Below, piece after piece: positions 1-9,688 of a DNA stretch of 64,000 bases (position 1 is the first letter of the stretch; every line of letters starts with the position of its first letter). This stretch comes from Nothopassalora personata (Eukaryota; Ascomycota; Dothideomycetes; Mycosphaerellales; Mycosphaerellaceae). The translations under genes were made by a program, and so were the position numbers. The notes under the pieces were generated by a model, which searched no databases, was not told the origin of the DNA, and saw only the letters and a program-made list of their open reading frames with translations. Location: assembly GCA_033816765.1 (NCBI GenBank), contig CM066292.1, forward strand, positions 4,650,001-4,714,000, read 5' to 3'.

Positions 1-740
1 AAACGGATTGAGCAGGAGGAGGAAGGACGGAACGAGATGGAAAAGCATAAGAATATACCCCTATCACACTGCAGCGTTAGGTTACGGCATCAAGCGAATC
101 ATGGCATGGCTACAGAATGGCTTTTACAGGTAGAAAGAGAGAACGTTCTACGTCAGACTGGGCGATGCGGGAGTGGCTACACTTTGTCTACCTGCTACCG
201 ATGCTAAGTACATAGACACAATCCTTTCGGCTTCACTCTGCTGCTCTTGTTCTATCGCCTCCCGTAGTCTTTCTGCGGATCGCCAGCCTTAAGTCCCATG
301 TTCATGACCCGACTGGCAAAGTCTGGAGAGTGAATCACGAAGAAGCCGATCAGGGGGAGGTGAGTGCGTAAGCTTCGACGGGAGATGTGCCGTGCTGTAG
401 GAATGTGACGCGGATCAAGATGCAGTCACTGGGTGATGGAAGGATAGGAAGGCTGGGGAGTGGAGGGAGGATAGGTGGAAGGCTGTGGACATGGTAGGTC
501 GAGAGTCTGAGAGGAACCACGGCGAGGATTCTCTGGGTATATTGTGGCATGCGGCCTGGTACAGATCCTCATTTCTCGAATGGACGAAGTCATCATGTGA
601 GATCTGAGGCTGCAGGCGATCTGAAGGTTGCTTCACAGAATCTCATTCGAATAGATCAGTGTTGCTCCGCTTTGGGGGGACGTGATGCGCCAGTCTGCAC
701 ACATCGGCGTGAGACTTGAGTTATGAGGCGCTCTTCGATA
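1..740. other. No gene recognised (window start)
   Basis: Only short overlapping ORFs are present, with no recognisable domain and no clear splice structure. The stretch immediately before 741 would be the 3' flank of the minus-strand gene that ends there. I see no tRNA, repeat or transposon signature. Confidence 0.5.
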
Positions 741-1790
741 CTACATATTTCCATACCCACCACCAAAGCCCATGCCCATGCCCATACCTATACCCATACC
801 ATATCCACCACCCATTCCTCCAAGATCGACGGGCCGCCACCCACGCCGTTTCTCTTCCCAGCGCGCCAGAAACCCTGCCATATCTCGAAGTAGCTTCTTG
901 GCTTCGTCGACGCCGTCCTTATTGGCTATCTTATGGACTCTCTGCTGGCAGTGTGCAACCCAAGCTGGACCGTAGCCATGCTCCGCACGCTTCTCCTCCA
1001 GGGTCTTGGTCGCTGCTTCGAATAGCTGCTTGGCTTCGGCATCTTCGTCCAGCCATTTGTCGGAGTATGGATCGAACTGAGCGAAGTTCATGGTGTTCGC
1101 TAATTTGAAAGGGTTGAAGTTGTTGAAGGGCATGCCAAAGTTTTCAAAGGGCATGCCGACAGCACCGTTATGTCTGCCCATGTTCACTGCGGTATTGCAG
1201 GGTCCGATCTGTGGCTGTGGTGCGTGACGCAGCTTCGCCACGGGTGCATTCGCATTCACTACAGGCTCAGGTCGTGGGGGTGCTGGTACCCAGGCATTGG
1301 TCTGTGCTGTTCGTGGAGGAGGCGATGCTGGCCGTACTTCTGGAGGCGCTGGCTTCTGATCTGCAGCAGGAGCCGGTGCTGCTCTCTGGGCTGGATCAGA
1401 GGCTTGATTTTCTAGAGCAGCGCGCATCTCAGCTAGACCGCGTCTTACTAGCTCATCGTACGGCAACGCAATGTCTTCGGGCAAGACTTCGTCGTCGCAC
1501 CTGAACCGTGGTATCTCGTGGCCGCGACGACCCGGGTCGAAAGCCAAATGATCCAGATCGACTGGGTTCGATCGTGCTACCGTTTCGTGGTAGTTATGAG
1601 GCGCAACTCCAGGAGGCAGTTGGCGAGGGTGAACTGCGGCTTGTGCAGTTTGAGCAGGCGCTACACGAGGCGCTGCGTTGTTAGCTGGTGCTAGATTATT
1701 GTCTGGTGCTAGATTATTGTCTGGTGCTGGCTCTGCTGCTTGTTGCAAGAGTCTGCGGCCTTGGCCATATCGTCTCTCGAAGTGTGCCAT
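741..1790 (-). CDS. Hypothetical protein with Ala/Pro-rich N-terminus and Gly/Met-rich C-terminal tail
   Basis: One long open frame on the minus strand. The first in-frame ATG is at 1790-1788 (349 residues). The frame is open further upstream through a TTG at 1811, so a small upstream exon is possible. Visible features: an N-terminal half rich in Ala, Pro and Asn with a short DNNLAP repeat (around residues 20-45); a charged, probably helical block (KWLDEDAEAKQLFEAATKTL and the following ~60 residues, with a Trp-rich end); and a low-complexity Gly/Met tail (GMGIGMGMGMGFGGGYG). There is no signal peptide and no membrane segment. I do not recognise the family. The charged block looks like a folded conserved part and the rest looks disordered, which fits an RNA-binding or scaffold role only weakly. 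Confidence 0.7.
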   Translation of the reverse strand: MAHFERRYGQGRRLLQQAAEPAPDNNLAPDNNLAPANNAAPRVAPAQTAQAAVHPRQLPPGVAPHNYHETVARSNPVDLDHLAFDPGRRGHEIPRFRCDDEVLPEDIALPYDELVRRGLAEMRAALENQASDPAQRAAPAPAADQKPAPPEVRPASPPPRTAQTNAWVPAPPRPEPVVNANAPVAKLRHAPQPQIGPCNTAVNMGRHNGAVGMPFENFGMPFNNFNPFKLANTMNFAQFDPYSDKWLDEDAEAKQLFEAATKTLEEKRAEHGYGPAWVAHCQQRVHKIANKDGVDEAKKLLRDMAGFLARWEEKRRGWRPVDLGGMGGGYGMGIGMGMGMGFGGGYGNM

Positions 1791-2409
1791 TTCTGCTTCG
1801 GTCAGTGTCAATGATCGTGCTTCTGGACGTCTCTGATCAGTGGTACAGCGGTAAGATCGGAAAATGTGCTGAAGTGAATTTCAAACGATGATTCTGACTT
1901 GTTGCAATTGTAAAGACTGGTGGTAATCATCGGTGTACCATATGTGTAGGGGCATGGTCATGAGGCAAATGGTGCTTAAACGCGGATGCACAATCGAACT
2001 GGACGCGTTGCTATGCGATATGGTCTGTTGTGCATGTCACGTGGAATGCTGCGTCGCCACAAGCATGTGCTCCACGGCGCGACCGCTCTGCTATGGCGCA
2101 GGTGTGGGCAAATGATGGTCGGTGGTGATGTTGCGAAGACAACGTGAATGTCGCGTGGATGTCGCCTCAGGTTTTAGTGGGGTCTGTTAGTCAACCCTAA
2201 TCCCTGTCAATTGAACTGACGTACCGCCGCGAGCTCGAAGCTTCATGTGTTCGTCAACCTTCAACTTCTATTCGATACGGCTATCCTTCTATATCTCGAC
2301 CACCCTTCCACTTCGCAGCATCCTCGCCTCTGTGTAGCAATATTGGCAATACCCTCAAGATCACCACCAACAGCACCTCCACTGTTCGTCGCTGCAGGCA
2401 CCCGACACC
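1791..2409. other. Divergent intergenic region
   Basis: Lies between the 5' ends of the minus-strand hypothetical gene and plus-strand ufd1, so it should hold both promoters. Only short ORFs without known domains occur. A pyrimidine-rich, CA-containing leader lies at about 2280-2409, directly before the ufd1 start. No repeat was seen. Confidence 0.5.
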
Positions 2410-3580
2410 ATGGTATGCAGCCCATCCACGTGTGATCGCCTAGCTTCAGACTGACAAACGCCTCCAGTCATACTACTACGACGAGACCGACCCGATGCAG
2501 ATGTATCGCAGCGCCATGATGAACCGCGGAGGACGACCACGCCGATTCGACGAGTACTACCGATGCTACCCTATCGCTATGATGCCTGGCCCCGAGCGTG
2601 AAGCTGCCAATCACGGCGGCAAGATCTTCCTACCAGCGTCCGCCCTCGACAAGCTTACCCAACTTCACATCACATATCCTATGCTATTTGAGCTTGTCAA
2701 CGGCGCAAGAGGCAAAAGTACGCACGCCGGCGTGCTCGAGTTCACAGCGGAAGAAGGACGATGCTACCTACCATTCTGGATCATGACCGTGCTTGGTCTT
2801 GAGCCAGGTGACCTCCTGCAGACGAAGAGCACCGATCTACCACCTGGACAATTCATCAAGCTGCAGCCCCAGAACGTCAACTTCCTCGACATCAGTGACC
2901 CGAAAGCCGTGCTCGAGACCGCATTCCGGAACTTTTCGTGTTTGTCGCTGGGTGATGTCTTCACCTTCTCGTACAATGACACAGTCTACGAAATCGCAGT
3001 GTTGGAAGTGAAGCCGAACGTCGAGGGCAAACACTCTATCAGTGTGCAAGAGACGGATCTAGAGGTTGACTTCGCACCACCGGTTGGGTACCAAGAGCCA
3101 CAGAGGAATAGCGGGACAAGCACACCACGGAGCATAGGATCGACGATGGCGGGAAAGGGTGGTATTATGCACACAGAGGGGAGCATGGCACAGGCGATCA
3201 ACTACGCGTCCATTGCACCGAACTCGACCGAAGCAGCAAAAGCTGCAGCATCTGTCAACTTTGGTGGTACAGGTCAGCGTCTGGTTGCGAAGAAGGGCAA
3301 GTCCGCAGTTGCCACACCTACATCCACACCAGGCACATCGACACCGGTCACTGGCGGAGGAGGATCAGTAGGCATACCGGGGATCGGCCCAGCAAAGACG
3401 GCTAAGAGACGAAACGGACCACAGCCTCTCCGATTACCTCCTGGTAAGCTCTTCTTCGGCTACGAGATCAAGCCTTTGAAGGACAAGGATGCGGAGCAGA
3501 ACGCTGCCGAACAGGAGAAGAAGCACTTCTTCAGTGGCGAAGGACAGACACTCAGAAAGAAGAAAGACCAGAAACCTTGA
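2410..3580 (+). CDS. ufd1: Ubiquitin fusion degradation protein 1 (Ufd1), Cdc48 cofactor
   Basis: Ufd1 pairs with Npl4 to recruit ubiquitinated substrates to the Cdc48/p97 ATPase for extraction in ERAD and proteasomal degradation. Exon 1 is the ATG alone (2410-2412). A 55-bp intron follows (2413-2467), starting GTATGC, with a CTGAC branch-like motif and CAG acceptor. Exon 2 (2468-3580) begins SYYYDETDPMQMYR, giving about 371 residues. The N-terminal Ufd1 double-psi/alpha-beta fold begins at FDEYYRCYPIAMM and covers residues ~25-210 (PASALDKLTQLHITYPMLFE, FLDISDPKAVLETAFRNF). A Gly/Ser/Thr-rich linker follows. Near the C-terminus FSGEGQTL fits the SHP-box pattern FxGxGxxL that binds Cdc48/p97. 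An in-frame ATG at 2495 would also work, but the spliced start adds the acidic N-terminus typical of fungal Ufd1. Confidence 0.93.
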
Positions 3581-4091
3581 ATGTGACTTCTGCTTTATAA
3601 TTGGCGTTACTGATATGGCGAACTCTTCTCTCGGCACAAGACAGTCTGCGCGCGTCCTTGCGGCTGAAGAAGAAGGTCCCTGCCTGTCTTACCATCTGAC
3701 ATGATTTGGGCGTTCGCGATTCCTCTACAACACTGGGACCTGCATAGCGTGGCGTTCGGCAGATAGAAAGATATCTCGGGCGTGCCCCATCGGCACCGTA
3801 CGGCGCCACATATCACATAATGACTGAGCAATCACGACTTCCACGAGTCACTTTCTGCCCACGACCTGGAATTCACGCTCAGATACCTGACCATGTACGT
3901 GGTCTTGATACAGTATCCGGTCATCACCACACAGCATCGGGCATTCGATGTCTGGATTGCTTCTCATCTCCAGTCCTGACCGATACTCGACGCCCAAGTT
4001 TCGGCAGCCGAATATTCTCGGCAGCGGAAATTTTTTAGTATTATGATTTTGAAAAAATGGTTACTCATCATGAACAACCAATCAGCTTCAA
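3581..4091. other. Intergenic, ufd1 3' flank to tRNA
   Basis: No supported gene. Short ORFs on both strands lack domains. An AT-rich stretch with T and A runs (about 4030-4066) precedes the tRNA gene. Confidence 0.5.
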
Positions 4092-4192
4092 GGGCGCATG
4101 GTTTAGTGGTATAATACCTCTTTAGCATCTGCCCTGAGCGGCGAGAGCTTGCAAGTTAGAGGTGGTCCTGGGTTCGATTCCCAGTGCGTCCA
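4092..4192 (+). tRNA. tRNA-Ala (anticodon AGC) with a 29-nt intron
   Basis: Acceptor arms GGGCGCA (4092-4098) and TGCGTCC (4185-4191) pair over 7 bp with one G-U, followed by discriminator A at 4192. The anticodon stem CCTCT/AGAGG (4117-4121 and 4158-4162) encloses TTAGCA, then an intron at 4128-4156 in the canonical position one base 3' of the anticodon, then T. This gives the loop TTAGCAT with anticodon AGC (4124-4126). The T arm is CTGGG-TTCGATT-CCCAG. The spliced anticodon loop TTAGCAT matches that known for yeast tRNA-Ala(AGC). Confidence 0.93.
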
Positions 4193-4196
4193 ATCA

Positions 4197-4200
4197 TTTT
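4197..4200 (+). terminator. RNA polymerase III terminator of tRNA-Ala
   Basis: A TTTT run starts 5 nt after the tRNA 3' end, the usual Pol III stop signal. Confidence 0.7.
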
Positions 4201-4662
4201 GCTCACCGGGTGATCCGGATACTTTTTGCTTTCGAGCCAGCGTTTGACTCTTTTGGGAGTTGGTCTCCGGGTTGTCCTTGGTGCTCACTACTACAGCCGT
4301 ACTCTAGTAGCCGGTAATCCAATCCTGTATCCTGTAGAACAAGTCATACTCTGCGTAATTGCTCGCGTCTCATCTACCAAGTCTTGGACCAATGCAGGCC
4401 GCTTCGACCCAGAGAAGGTGGACGTCCGTCTGGCGTTAGACTGTCACTCAAATGTTCATTTGTTGCGCCGGGCAGACACTGTAAGTTGGACTCTCTATTC
4501 GGCTAGCGTGGCGAGCTTTACCGGAGTGTTGCACAGCTTGGGATCACAGGGCAACCTGTTTTGCCTGTTGAGACCACGCTTCTCTTCTCTCCAACACACT
4601 TCATCACGCTGGTCCCGCAAGTCGTCTACTATTACTCTCATAATCGACACCTTTGACACGTG
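4201..4662. other. Intergenic upstream of the M18 aminopeptidase gene
   Basis: Probable promoter and 5' UTR of the gene starting at 4663. A 145-codon ORF crosses this region (4226-4663) but has no domain and runs up to the start of the strong downstream frame; I do not call it. No repeat seen. Confidence 0.45.
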
Positions 4663-7356
4663 ATGGTCCGCAACGTAGCATCAATGCAGTCCCTCCATGA
4701 CGAGATGAACCACTTCACCATCGGCTCGCCTTCCTCGCAGCCAGGACCGTCCCATGACACCCCCGAACCTCCCCTCCAGAAGCTCGATGGCTCTCGAGCT
4801 AACATGCAACTCTGCGGGAATGATGAATACACGAAGAGCCTCATGCAGAAAGTAGCTTCCGGACAGGCTACGGACGAGGAGACGGCTGCGTTCAACAAAC
4901 ATGTCAATCAGGCACGAGCGTTGCCTTCGATACAGAACCTCTTACAGCATCCTCATGAGGAGCGCTTGCCTTTCCCTTTTGCTGCATCTTCTGGTCCAGC
5001 CGATCCAGCCACGTTGTTGATGGACCTGCCGTCCGACCTCAACGAGCGCGTTGCGGGTGTGACAACACTCTTGGAACAAAAACACCGAGAAGGCGAGGAG
5101 TCTCCGGAAGTGCAGGGAAAGCGGAATGAGTACTGGGCTGGGTCTCCACGTCCACCTGGCGTGCCTGCGAGCAGCCAGTCCCCGGAAGATTTCAAGAGTC
5201 CTGCGCTGCTCGACTACGAACAGCAGCTTAGGGAGCTGGAGGCAAATAACAAGAGGCGGCTACTGCTAGCGCGAGGCGAGCAGTCATCAACACCCGTTGA
5301 CCAGACACAGCTCAAGCAGTCTGAACGGACGCGTAGGGAGGGGCACGCCTTGCCCTACTACCAACAGCAGCTTAAGGAGCTGGAGGCACACAACAAGAGG
5401 CGGCTACTGCTAGCGCGAGGCGAGCAGTCATCTACACCAGATGACCAGTCACAGCTCAAGCAGTCTGAACGGACGCGTAGGGAGGGGCACGCCTTGCCCT
5501 CCTACGAACAGCAGCTTAAGGAGCTGGAGGCACAGAACAAGAGGCGGCTACTGCTAGCGCGAGGCGAGCAGTCATCTACACCAGATGACCAGACACAGCT
5601 CAAGCAGTTTGCAGAGCAGTGCAAGCAGATGGTACCTACAATGCACGTCGTGCCGGATGTGGAGCCACTATCTGCAGGTCTTTCTACTAGACTGAGTGAG
5701 AGTGTAAGGCGTTCTTGGGAGAGAGAACAGAGCGACTCTGTCCGAAGCTATGATCATCACGGCAGACCTCTGATTACCGCAGAGGTTGGCGCCCTACGTT
5801 GGGGCTCAGAATGCCATGAACACTTGGAGGCACCGCAGAACGCTCGGAAATCAAAGGGTCTGGCAGCAACTCACGCTGCCAACCAGGAGGCGCTTCGCTT
5901 CAAGCAAGCAACTCACGAGAATGCTGCCAAGTACACCGAACCATTCTGCAAATTCTTGACAGAGAATCCGACTGTGTTCCATGCAGTGGATGACCTGAAG
6001 CAGCAACTGAAGCAAAAGGGCTGGACCGAGCTGTCGGAGCGTGAGTCTTGGGACATCAAGCCGGAAGGCCACTACTTTGTTGAGCGAAATGGCTCATCCT
6101 TGATCGCTTTCGCGGTGGGAGCAAAGTACAAGCCTGGCAATGGTGCAGCCATCCTGGCAGGCCATGTTGATGCTCTCACTGCGAAGGTGAAGCCAATCTC
6201 ACATGTGCCTAACAAAGCTGGCTACCTTCAGCTTGGCGTTGCGCCATATGCCGGGGCGCTGAATAGCACCTGGTGGGATCGCGATCTGAGTATCGGTGGC
6301 CGTGTCCACATTCGAGACGGCGACAAGATCTTGACGAAGCTTGTCAAGCTGGACTGGCCAATTGCACGTATTCCTACGTTGGCTCCGCACTTTGGTGCTG
6401 CCGCGTCCGGGCCGTTTGACAAGGAGACACAGATGGTGCCCATCATTGGCTTGGACACCAGCAACTCAAGCTCATACGGCACGTACGGAGCAGAAGACGG
6501 CTTCAGCCAGCCACCATTAGTCGGCAGCATGGGAGGTCGTGTCGAATACTTCGTCGAGACTCAACCGCCTGCTCTTGTAAAGGCCATTGGCGAGGCGCTT
6601 GGCCTCGACGCAAGTAGCTATACCGACATTGTCAACTGGGAGCTTGAGCTGTTTGATCTGCAGTCAGCTACCGTCGGTGGCATCAACAAAGAGTTCATCT
6701 TCGCTGGACGCATTGATGACAAACTCTGCTCTTGGGCCGCTCTTCAAGCCCTTATCGAAAGTCAGGAGAACGACACAGCCCACAGCGGTATCATCAAGGT
6801 CGTCGGCCTCTTCGACGATGAGGAGATTGGTTCGTTGCTACGACAAGGAGCCAAGGGCAACTTCCTCCCATCAACCATGGAGCGTGCTGTCGGCTCCCTT
6901 GCCGGTCACCACCCCAACTCTGACCTGATGGGACGCACTTACGCGAACTCCTTCATGGTCTCATCAGACGTCACGCATGCCGTCAACCCTAACTTCCTCG
7001 GCGCATACCTCGAGAACCATGCGCCACACCTCAACGTCGGAATCGCGATTGCGGCGGATTCGAATGGACACATGACTACCGACAGCGTGTCTACCACCAT
7101 CTTGAAGCGCTGCGCAGACAAGGTCGGAGCGAAGTTGCAAGTCTTCCAGATTAGGAATGGAACTCCTTCGGGCGGTACCGTAGGACCTATGCTATCTTCG
7201 GCGATTGGTGTGAGGAGCATTGATGCAGGTCTGGCGCAGTTGAGTATGCACAGTATTCGGGCCACGACTGGCGCGTTGGACCCGGGACTTGGCGTGCTCA
7301 TGTTTGCTGGTTTCTTGAATGGATTCGAGGGAGTTGACAGGGAGTTTCAAGGCTAG
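4663..7356 (+). CDS. M18 family aspartyl aminopeptidase, vacuolar aminopeptidase I (Ape1/Lap4)-like, with repeat-bearing N-terminal extension
   Basis: A zinc exopeptidase of family M18; yeast Ape1 is delivered to the vacuole as a large assembly. About 897 residues with ATG at 4663; an in-frame ATG at 4684 is an alternative. The catalytic part is residues ~400-897, the usual M18 size. Metal and active-site motifs are visible: GHVDALTAKVKP (His ~501), FAGRIDDKLCS, LFDDEEIGS, SSDVTHAVNPNF, and the C-terminal LSMHSIRATTG carrying the last metal-site His. HVDALT resembles the Ape1 branch more than cytosolic aspartyl aminopeptidases. The ~400-residue N-terminal extension is unusual; it contains three tandem 48-residue repeats with the core ELEAxNKRRLLLARGEQSS. 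Single uninterrupted frame with no intron needed. Confidence 0.92.
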   Translation: MVRNVASMQSLHDEMNHFTIGSPSSQPGPSHDTPEPPLQKLDGSRANMQLCGNDEYTKSLMQKVASGQATDEETAAFNKHVNQARALPSIQNLLQHPHEERLPFPFAASSGPADPATLLMDLPSDLNERVAGVTTLLEQKHREGEESPEVQGKRNEYWAGSPRPPGVPASSQSPEDFKSPALLDYEQQLRELEANNKRRLLLARGEQSSTPVDQTQLKQSERTRREGHALPYYQQQLKELEAHNKRRLLLARGEQSSTPDDQSQLKQSERTRREGHALPSYEQQLKELEAQNKRRLLLARGEQSSTPDDQTQLKQFAEQCKQMVPTMHVVPDVEPLSAGLSTRLSESVRRSWEREQSDSVRSYDHHGRPLITAEVGALRWGSECHEHLEAPQNARKSKGLAATHAANQEALRFKQATHENAAKYTEPFCKFLTENPTVFHAVDDLKQQLKQKGWTELSERESWDIKPEGHYFVERNGSSLIAFAVGAKYKPGNGAAILAGHVDALTAKVKPISHVPNKAGYLQLGVAPYAGALNSTWWDRDLSIGGRVHIRDGDKILTKLVKLDWPIARIPTLAPHFGAAASGPFDKETQMVPIIGLDTSNSSSYGTYGAEDGFSQPPLVGSMGGRVEYFVETQPPALVKAIGEALGLDASSYTDIVNWELELFDLQSATVGGINKEFIFAGRIDDKLCSWAALQALIESQENDTAHSGIIKVVGLFDDEEIGSLLRQGAKGNFLPSTMERAVGSLAGHHPNSDLMGRTYANSFMVSSDVTHAVNPNFLGAYLENHAPHLNVGIAIAADSNGHMTTDSVSTTILKRCADKVGAKLQVFQIRNGTPSGGTVGPMLSSAIGVRSIDAGLAQLSMHSIRATTGALDPGLGVLMFAGFLNGFEGVDREFQG
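5215..5610 (+). repeat. Tandem 144-bp in-frame repeats inside the M18 gene
   Basis: Copies start at 5215, 5359 and 5503, spaced exactly 144 bp (48 codons) apart. The first two are full and the third is partial, ending near 5610. They are almost identical in DNA, so they expanded recently or are homogenised. Each encodes a charged helix with the core NKRRLLLARGEQSS. The core resembles a short motif (LLEQQNKKRLLMARQEQ type) that I recall recurring in many otherwise unrelated fungal proteins. Confidence 0.9.
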
Positions 7357-7618
7357 ATGGTAAGAAATTCGATGGATCGATGTTGTTGACATCTGATGAG
7401 TGATATTATGACTTCCAGAGATACGACCAACCATCGATATACCTGTGATGGAGTGGTTGCTGCCATTGCATTCTCCACGCACCTGCCACTCCACTCTTAC
7501 CTTTCGCCCTGCAACTCTGACCTTGCCTTGCGTTGCTACAAGCACTCCTATCCCTGCCTCACGTACGCAACATACTCCAGCCATCACCATAATAATTTCG
7601 AACCCCATCGTAGCAGCC
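7357..7618. other. Short intergenic region
   Basis: 3' flank of the M18 gene and pyrimidine-rich upstream region of the small gene at 7619. No other feature seen. Confidence 0.4.
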
Positions 7619-8037
7619 ATGCTAATTCTCACTCCGCTCTACTCTCTCATCGGCTTCTTAGTATATTGGTTCAAGTTTCACCTCGCCGTGAGTTGCAACC
7701 ACCCACATGTTCTCAACTCAACTCACAACGTCTAGCGCAAAACCTTCAAGCGCGAATTCTTGGACGACGATGTCACGCGCGAGCGTGCGGGTAAGAAGGC
7801 CTTTGAGTCGCTCTGTTGAAGGGGATGAGTTGATTAGTGCGAGTAGAATTTGAATGGCAGGGAGTCGCGCAGGTTGATCCGGGGGGGGGGGGGGGTGATG
7901 AGGCGGAGCATTATAATGATCGGAGTGTTTTGGATGAGTGGCAGAGGGATATGACGGAAGAGACAAGGTGGAGATGGGTTGGGCATGGGAGACCTGCGTT
8001 GACGAGTTCTCCTTCGATGTCGAAGCCGACGCACTGA
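7619..8037 (+). CDS. Candidate small single-pass membrane protein (three exons)
   Basis: Proposed exons 7619-7687, 7736-7790 and 7838-8037, about 107 residues. Exon 1 encodes a hydrophobic N-terminus (MLILTPLYSLIGFLVYWFKF) that would be a signal anchor. Exon 1 ends at GTGAGT and intron 1 (48 bp) ends CTAG. Exon 2 encodes the basic/acidic RKTFKREFLDDDVTRERA and ends at GTAAGA. Intron 2 (47 bp) ends TTAG and keeps the frame. Exon 3 contains a 15-G homopolymer read as five Gly codons and ends at TGA. I do not recognise the family. The splice sites and membrane segment support exons 1-2; exon 3 depends on the homopolymer length being right. Confidence 0.42.
7881..7895 (+). repeat. 15-G homopolymer
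   Basis: An uninterrupted run of 15 G inside the proposed third exon of the small gene. Such runs are prone to sequencing error and to slippage; one base more or less changes the C-terminal frame. Confidence 0.95.
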
Positions 8038-8323
8038 GGACGGGGCCCTGGGGATTGAGGATTGAATAACCTATGGGGATGAGTTGTCGCGTCGCACAAC
8101 CCATTACGGCGTGAAGGGAGAAAGAGTTGGGTTTAAAGCCCGGAGAGATTCAGAGAAGAGTCCTGACGAGTCGGGCAAGCACCACACAGATTACATTAAT
8201 TTAAGACAAGTTCATCATTATACGTATAATCTCATGTCTCAACAGACTGACTTTCACCACCCTCACCTCACCTCACGTCACTTTCTTATCCTCCTTCCTC
8301 TTCCCCTCTAGCGACTCTCACCA
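8038..8323. other. Convergent intergenic region
   Basis: 3' ends of the small plus-strand gene and of the minus-strand transporter gene meet here. An AT-rich segment with GTATAAT-like motifs occurs at about 8190-8235. No other gene seen. Confidence 0.4.
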
Positions 8324-9590
8324 TCAAACAGCGTCCCCGTCCACCGCCACATCGTCATTCTTCTTCCTCCCAAAGCTCGTCAAGTTCCACCTCTTATTCC
8401 TCTCCTTCCTCGTCCTGGCACCCGTATCACCCGTCAAATCCGTCAATCCAGGGACCACAGTCGAGAGATCACCAAGCGGGATCCGGAGCGGGAAGTCGAC
8501 GGTCGGCAGAATCAGGCCGGCAAAGATGTACCAGCCGAAGCAGCAGGCACAGAAGAGGAGGGCGCCGGCGGTCTGTGAGAAGTGTTAGGAAGTGGAGATG
8601 CAACGAGAGAGGGAGAGGGGGGGCTGGTTTCTTACCAGTTGACAATTGTGTGCCCTTGCAACATTCCCATTCGCGTTCTCTAGGAAGGTTCCAGCGATGC
8701 AGCCACAAGCGGCAGTAATGCAGGTGAAGATAAGTACGAAGGGGACGTTGGTGCGGAAGGAGCAGATGAAGAAGAAGAACACTAGGATGGTCATGGCGAT
8801 CCAGTACATTCCTACGAATACTGTCAGCTTATTGACGGATTCCTACACTTTGCGTAAGATGTACCGTAGTCAGAAAGGTAGGCGGGCGAGGCGAGACCCG
8901 CGATCGGATTAGTGGTGGGATTGGATGAGAAGGATGCGTAGGTGCCGAACCAGGGAATGAGTTGGGAGCCGTACGAGGCATACAAGCTGCCTGTTCGAAC
9001 TGTCAATGACATGGCTTCCATCACGCCCCTCCCCACAAAAGGATACGTCTTACCGAACGTCATAAACACCAAGAACGGGAACGTATTCCCCAGAAGGAAT
9101 TCTAACAAACCCGCAACCCACATCAAAACCGCACCAAAGAAGATAACATTGGCACTGCAACGCAAAACGTCAGCAATCCATGCCCCAATAGTGCCCACCC
9201 ATCAAGTCAGTCGGAGGAAGGTCACACTCACTTATTCGCAGCAGAGTACCCATTACTCTGCCTCCAATCCATCAACTGCATACTAACCGGCATGAGACTT
9301 ATCTCAAACCCCAGAATCCCCAACGGCGTCGGATTGCCCAAAATCTTCTGCAGCGGATGCTTCAACGGCGGGCTGACAACTTTCGGCTGGAGGTACAGTC
9401 TTTCGAACAGGTCAGACGAGATGGTGACAGATCCCGTTCCGGACGTTCCGATCTGCTTGAGCACATTCTCGGGATCGGTTTCGTCCAAGCTTGCTCCGTG
9501 GAGGCCGTTTCGGTTCGATTTGCCGTTGATTTCCGCGTCTTGGTAGTCACGGGCGATGCTGTCGCCGGCTTGGGGTTGGGCGCTGCTCAT
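8324..9590 (-). CDS. GPR1/FUN34/YaaH family transporter (acetate/ammonium-type)
   Basis: A six-helix membrane transporter of the family that includes yeast Ady2/Ato1 and Yarrowia Gpr1, linked to acetate or ammonium transport. Exons (minus order): 9590-9232, 9154-8865, 8811-8636 and 8572-8324, with introns of 77, 53 and 63 bp, all GT-AG and in phase; about 357 residues. The family signature appears as NPTPLGILGFEISLM at the start of helix 1 (motif normally NPAPLGL). Later helices read FFGAVLMWVAGLLEFLLGNT, MYWIAMTILVFFFFICSF, VPFVLIFTCITAACGCIAG and AGALLFCACCFGWYIFAGL. An ~85-residue hydrophilic N-terminus and a Lys/Arg-rich C-terminal tail face outside the membrane core. A CT-rich leader lies just upstream. 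Substrate is inferred from the family only. Confidence 0.92.
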
Positions 9591-9640
9591 GGTTCTTGCG
9601 GGCGGGTGGGAGCGTGGTAGTGGTAAGTGATCAGTGGTGA

Positions 9641-9688
9641 GTGAGAGAGAGAGAGAGAGAGAGAGGGAGGGAGGGAGGGAGAGGGAGG
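9641..9688. repeat. GA/GGGA simple repeat
   Basis: (GA)n grading into (GGGA)n on the plus strand, so CT-rich on the coding strand. It lies about 50-100 bp upstream of the transporter ATG and is probably part of its 5' UTR or core promoter. Confidence 0.9.

Noticed and set aside
4226..4663. 145-codon ORF upstream of the M18 gene
   Set aside because: No domain or splice link; ends where the real coding frame begins and lies in the expected promoter/5' UTR.
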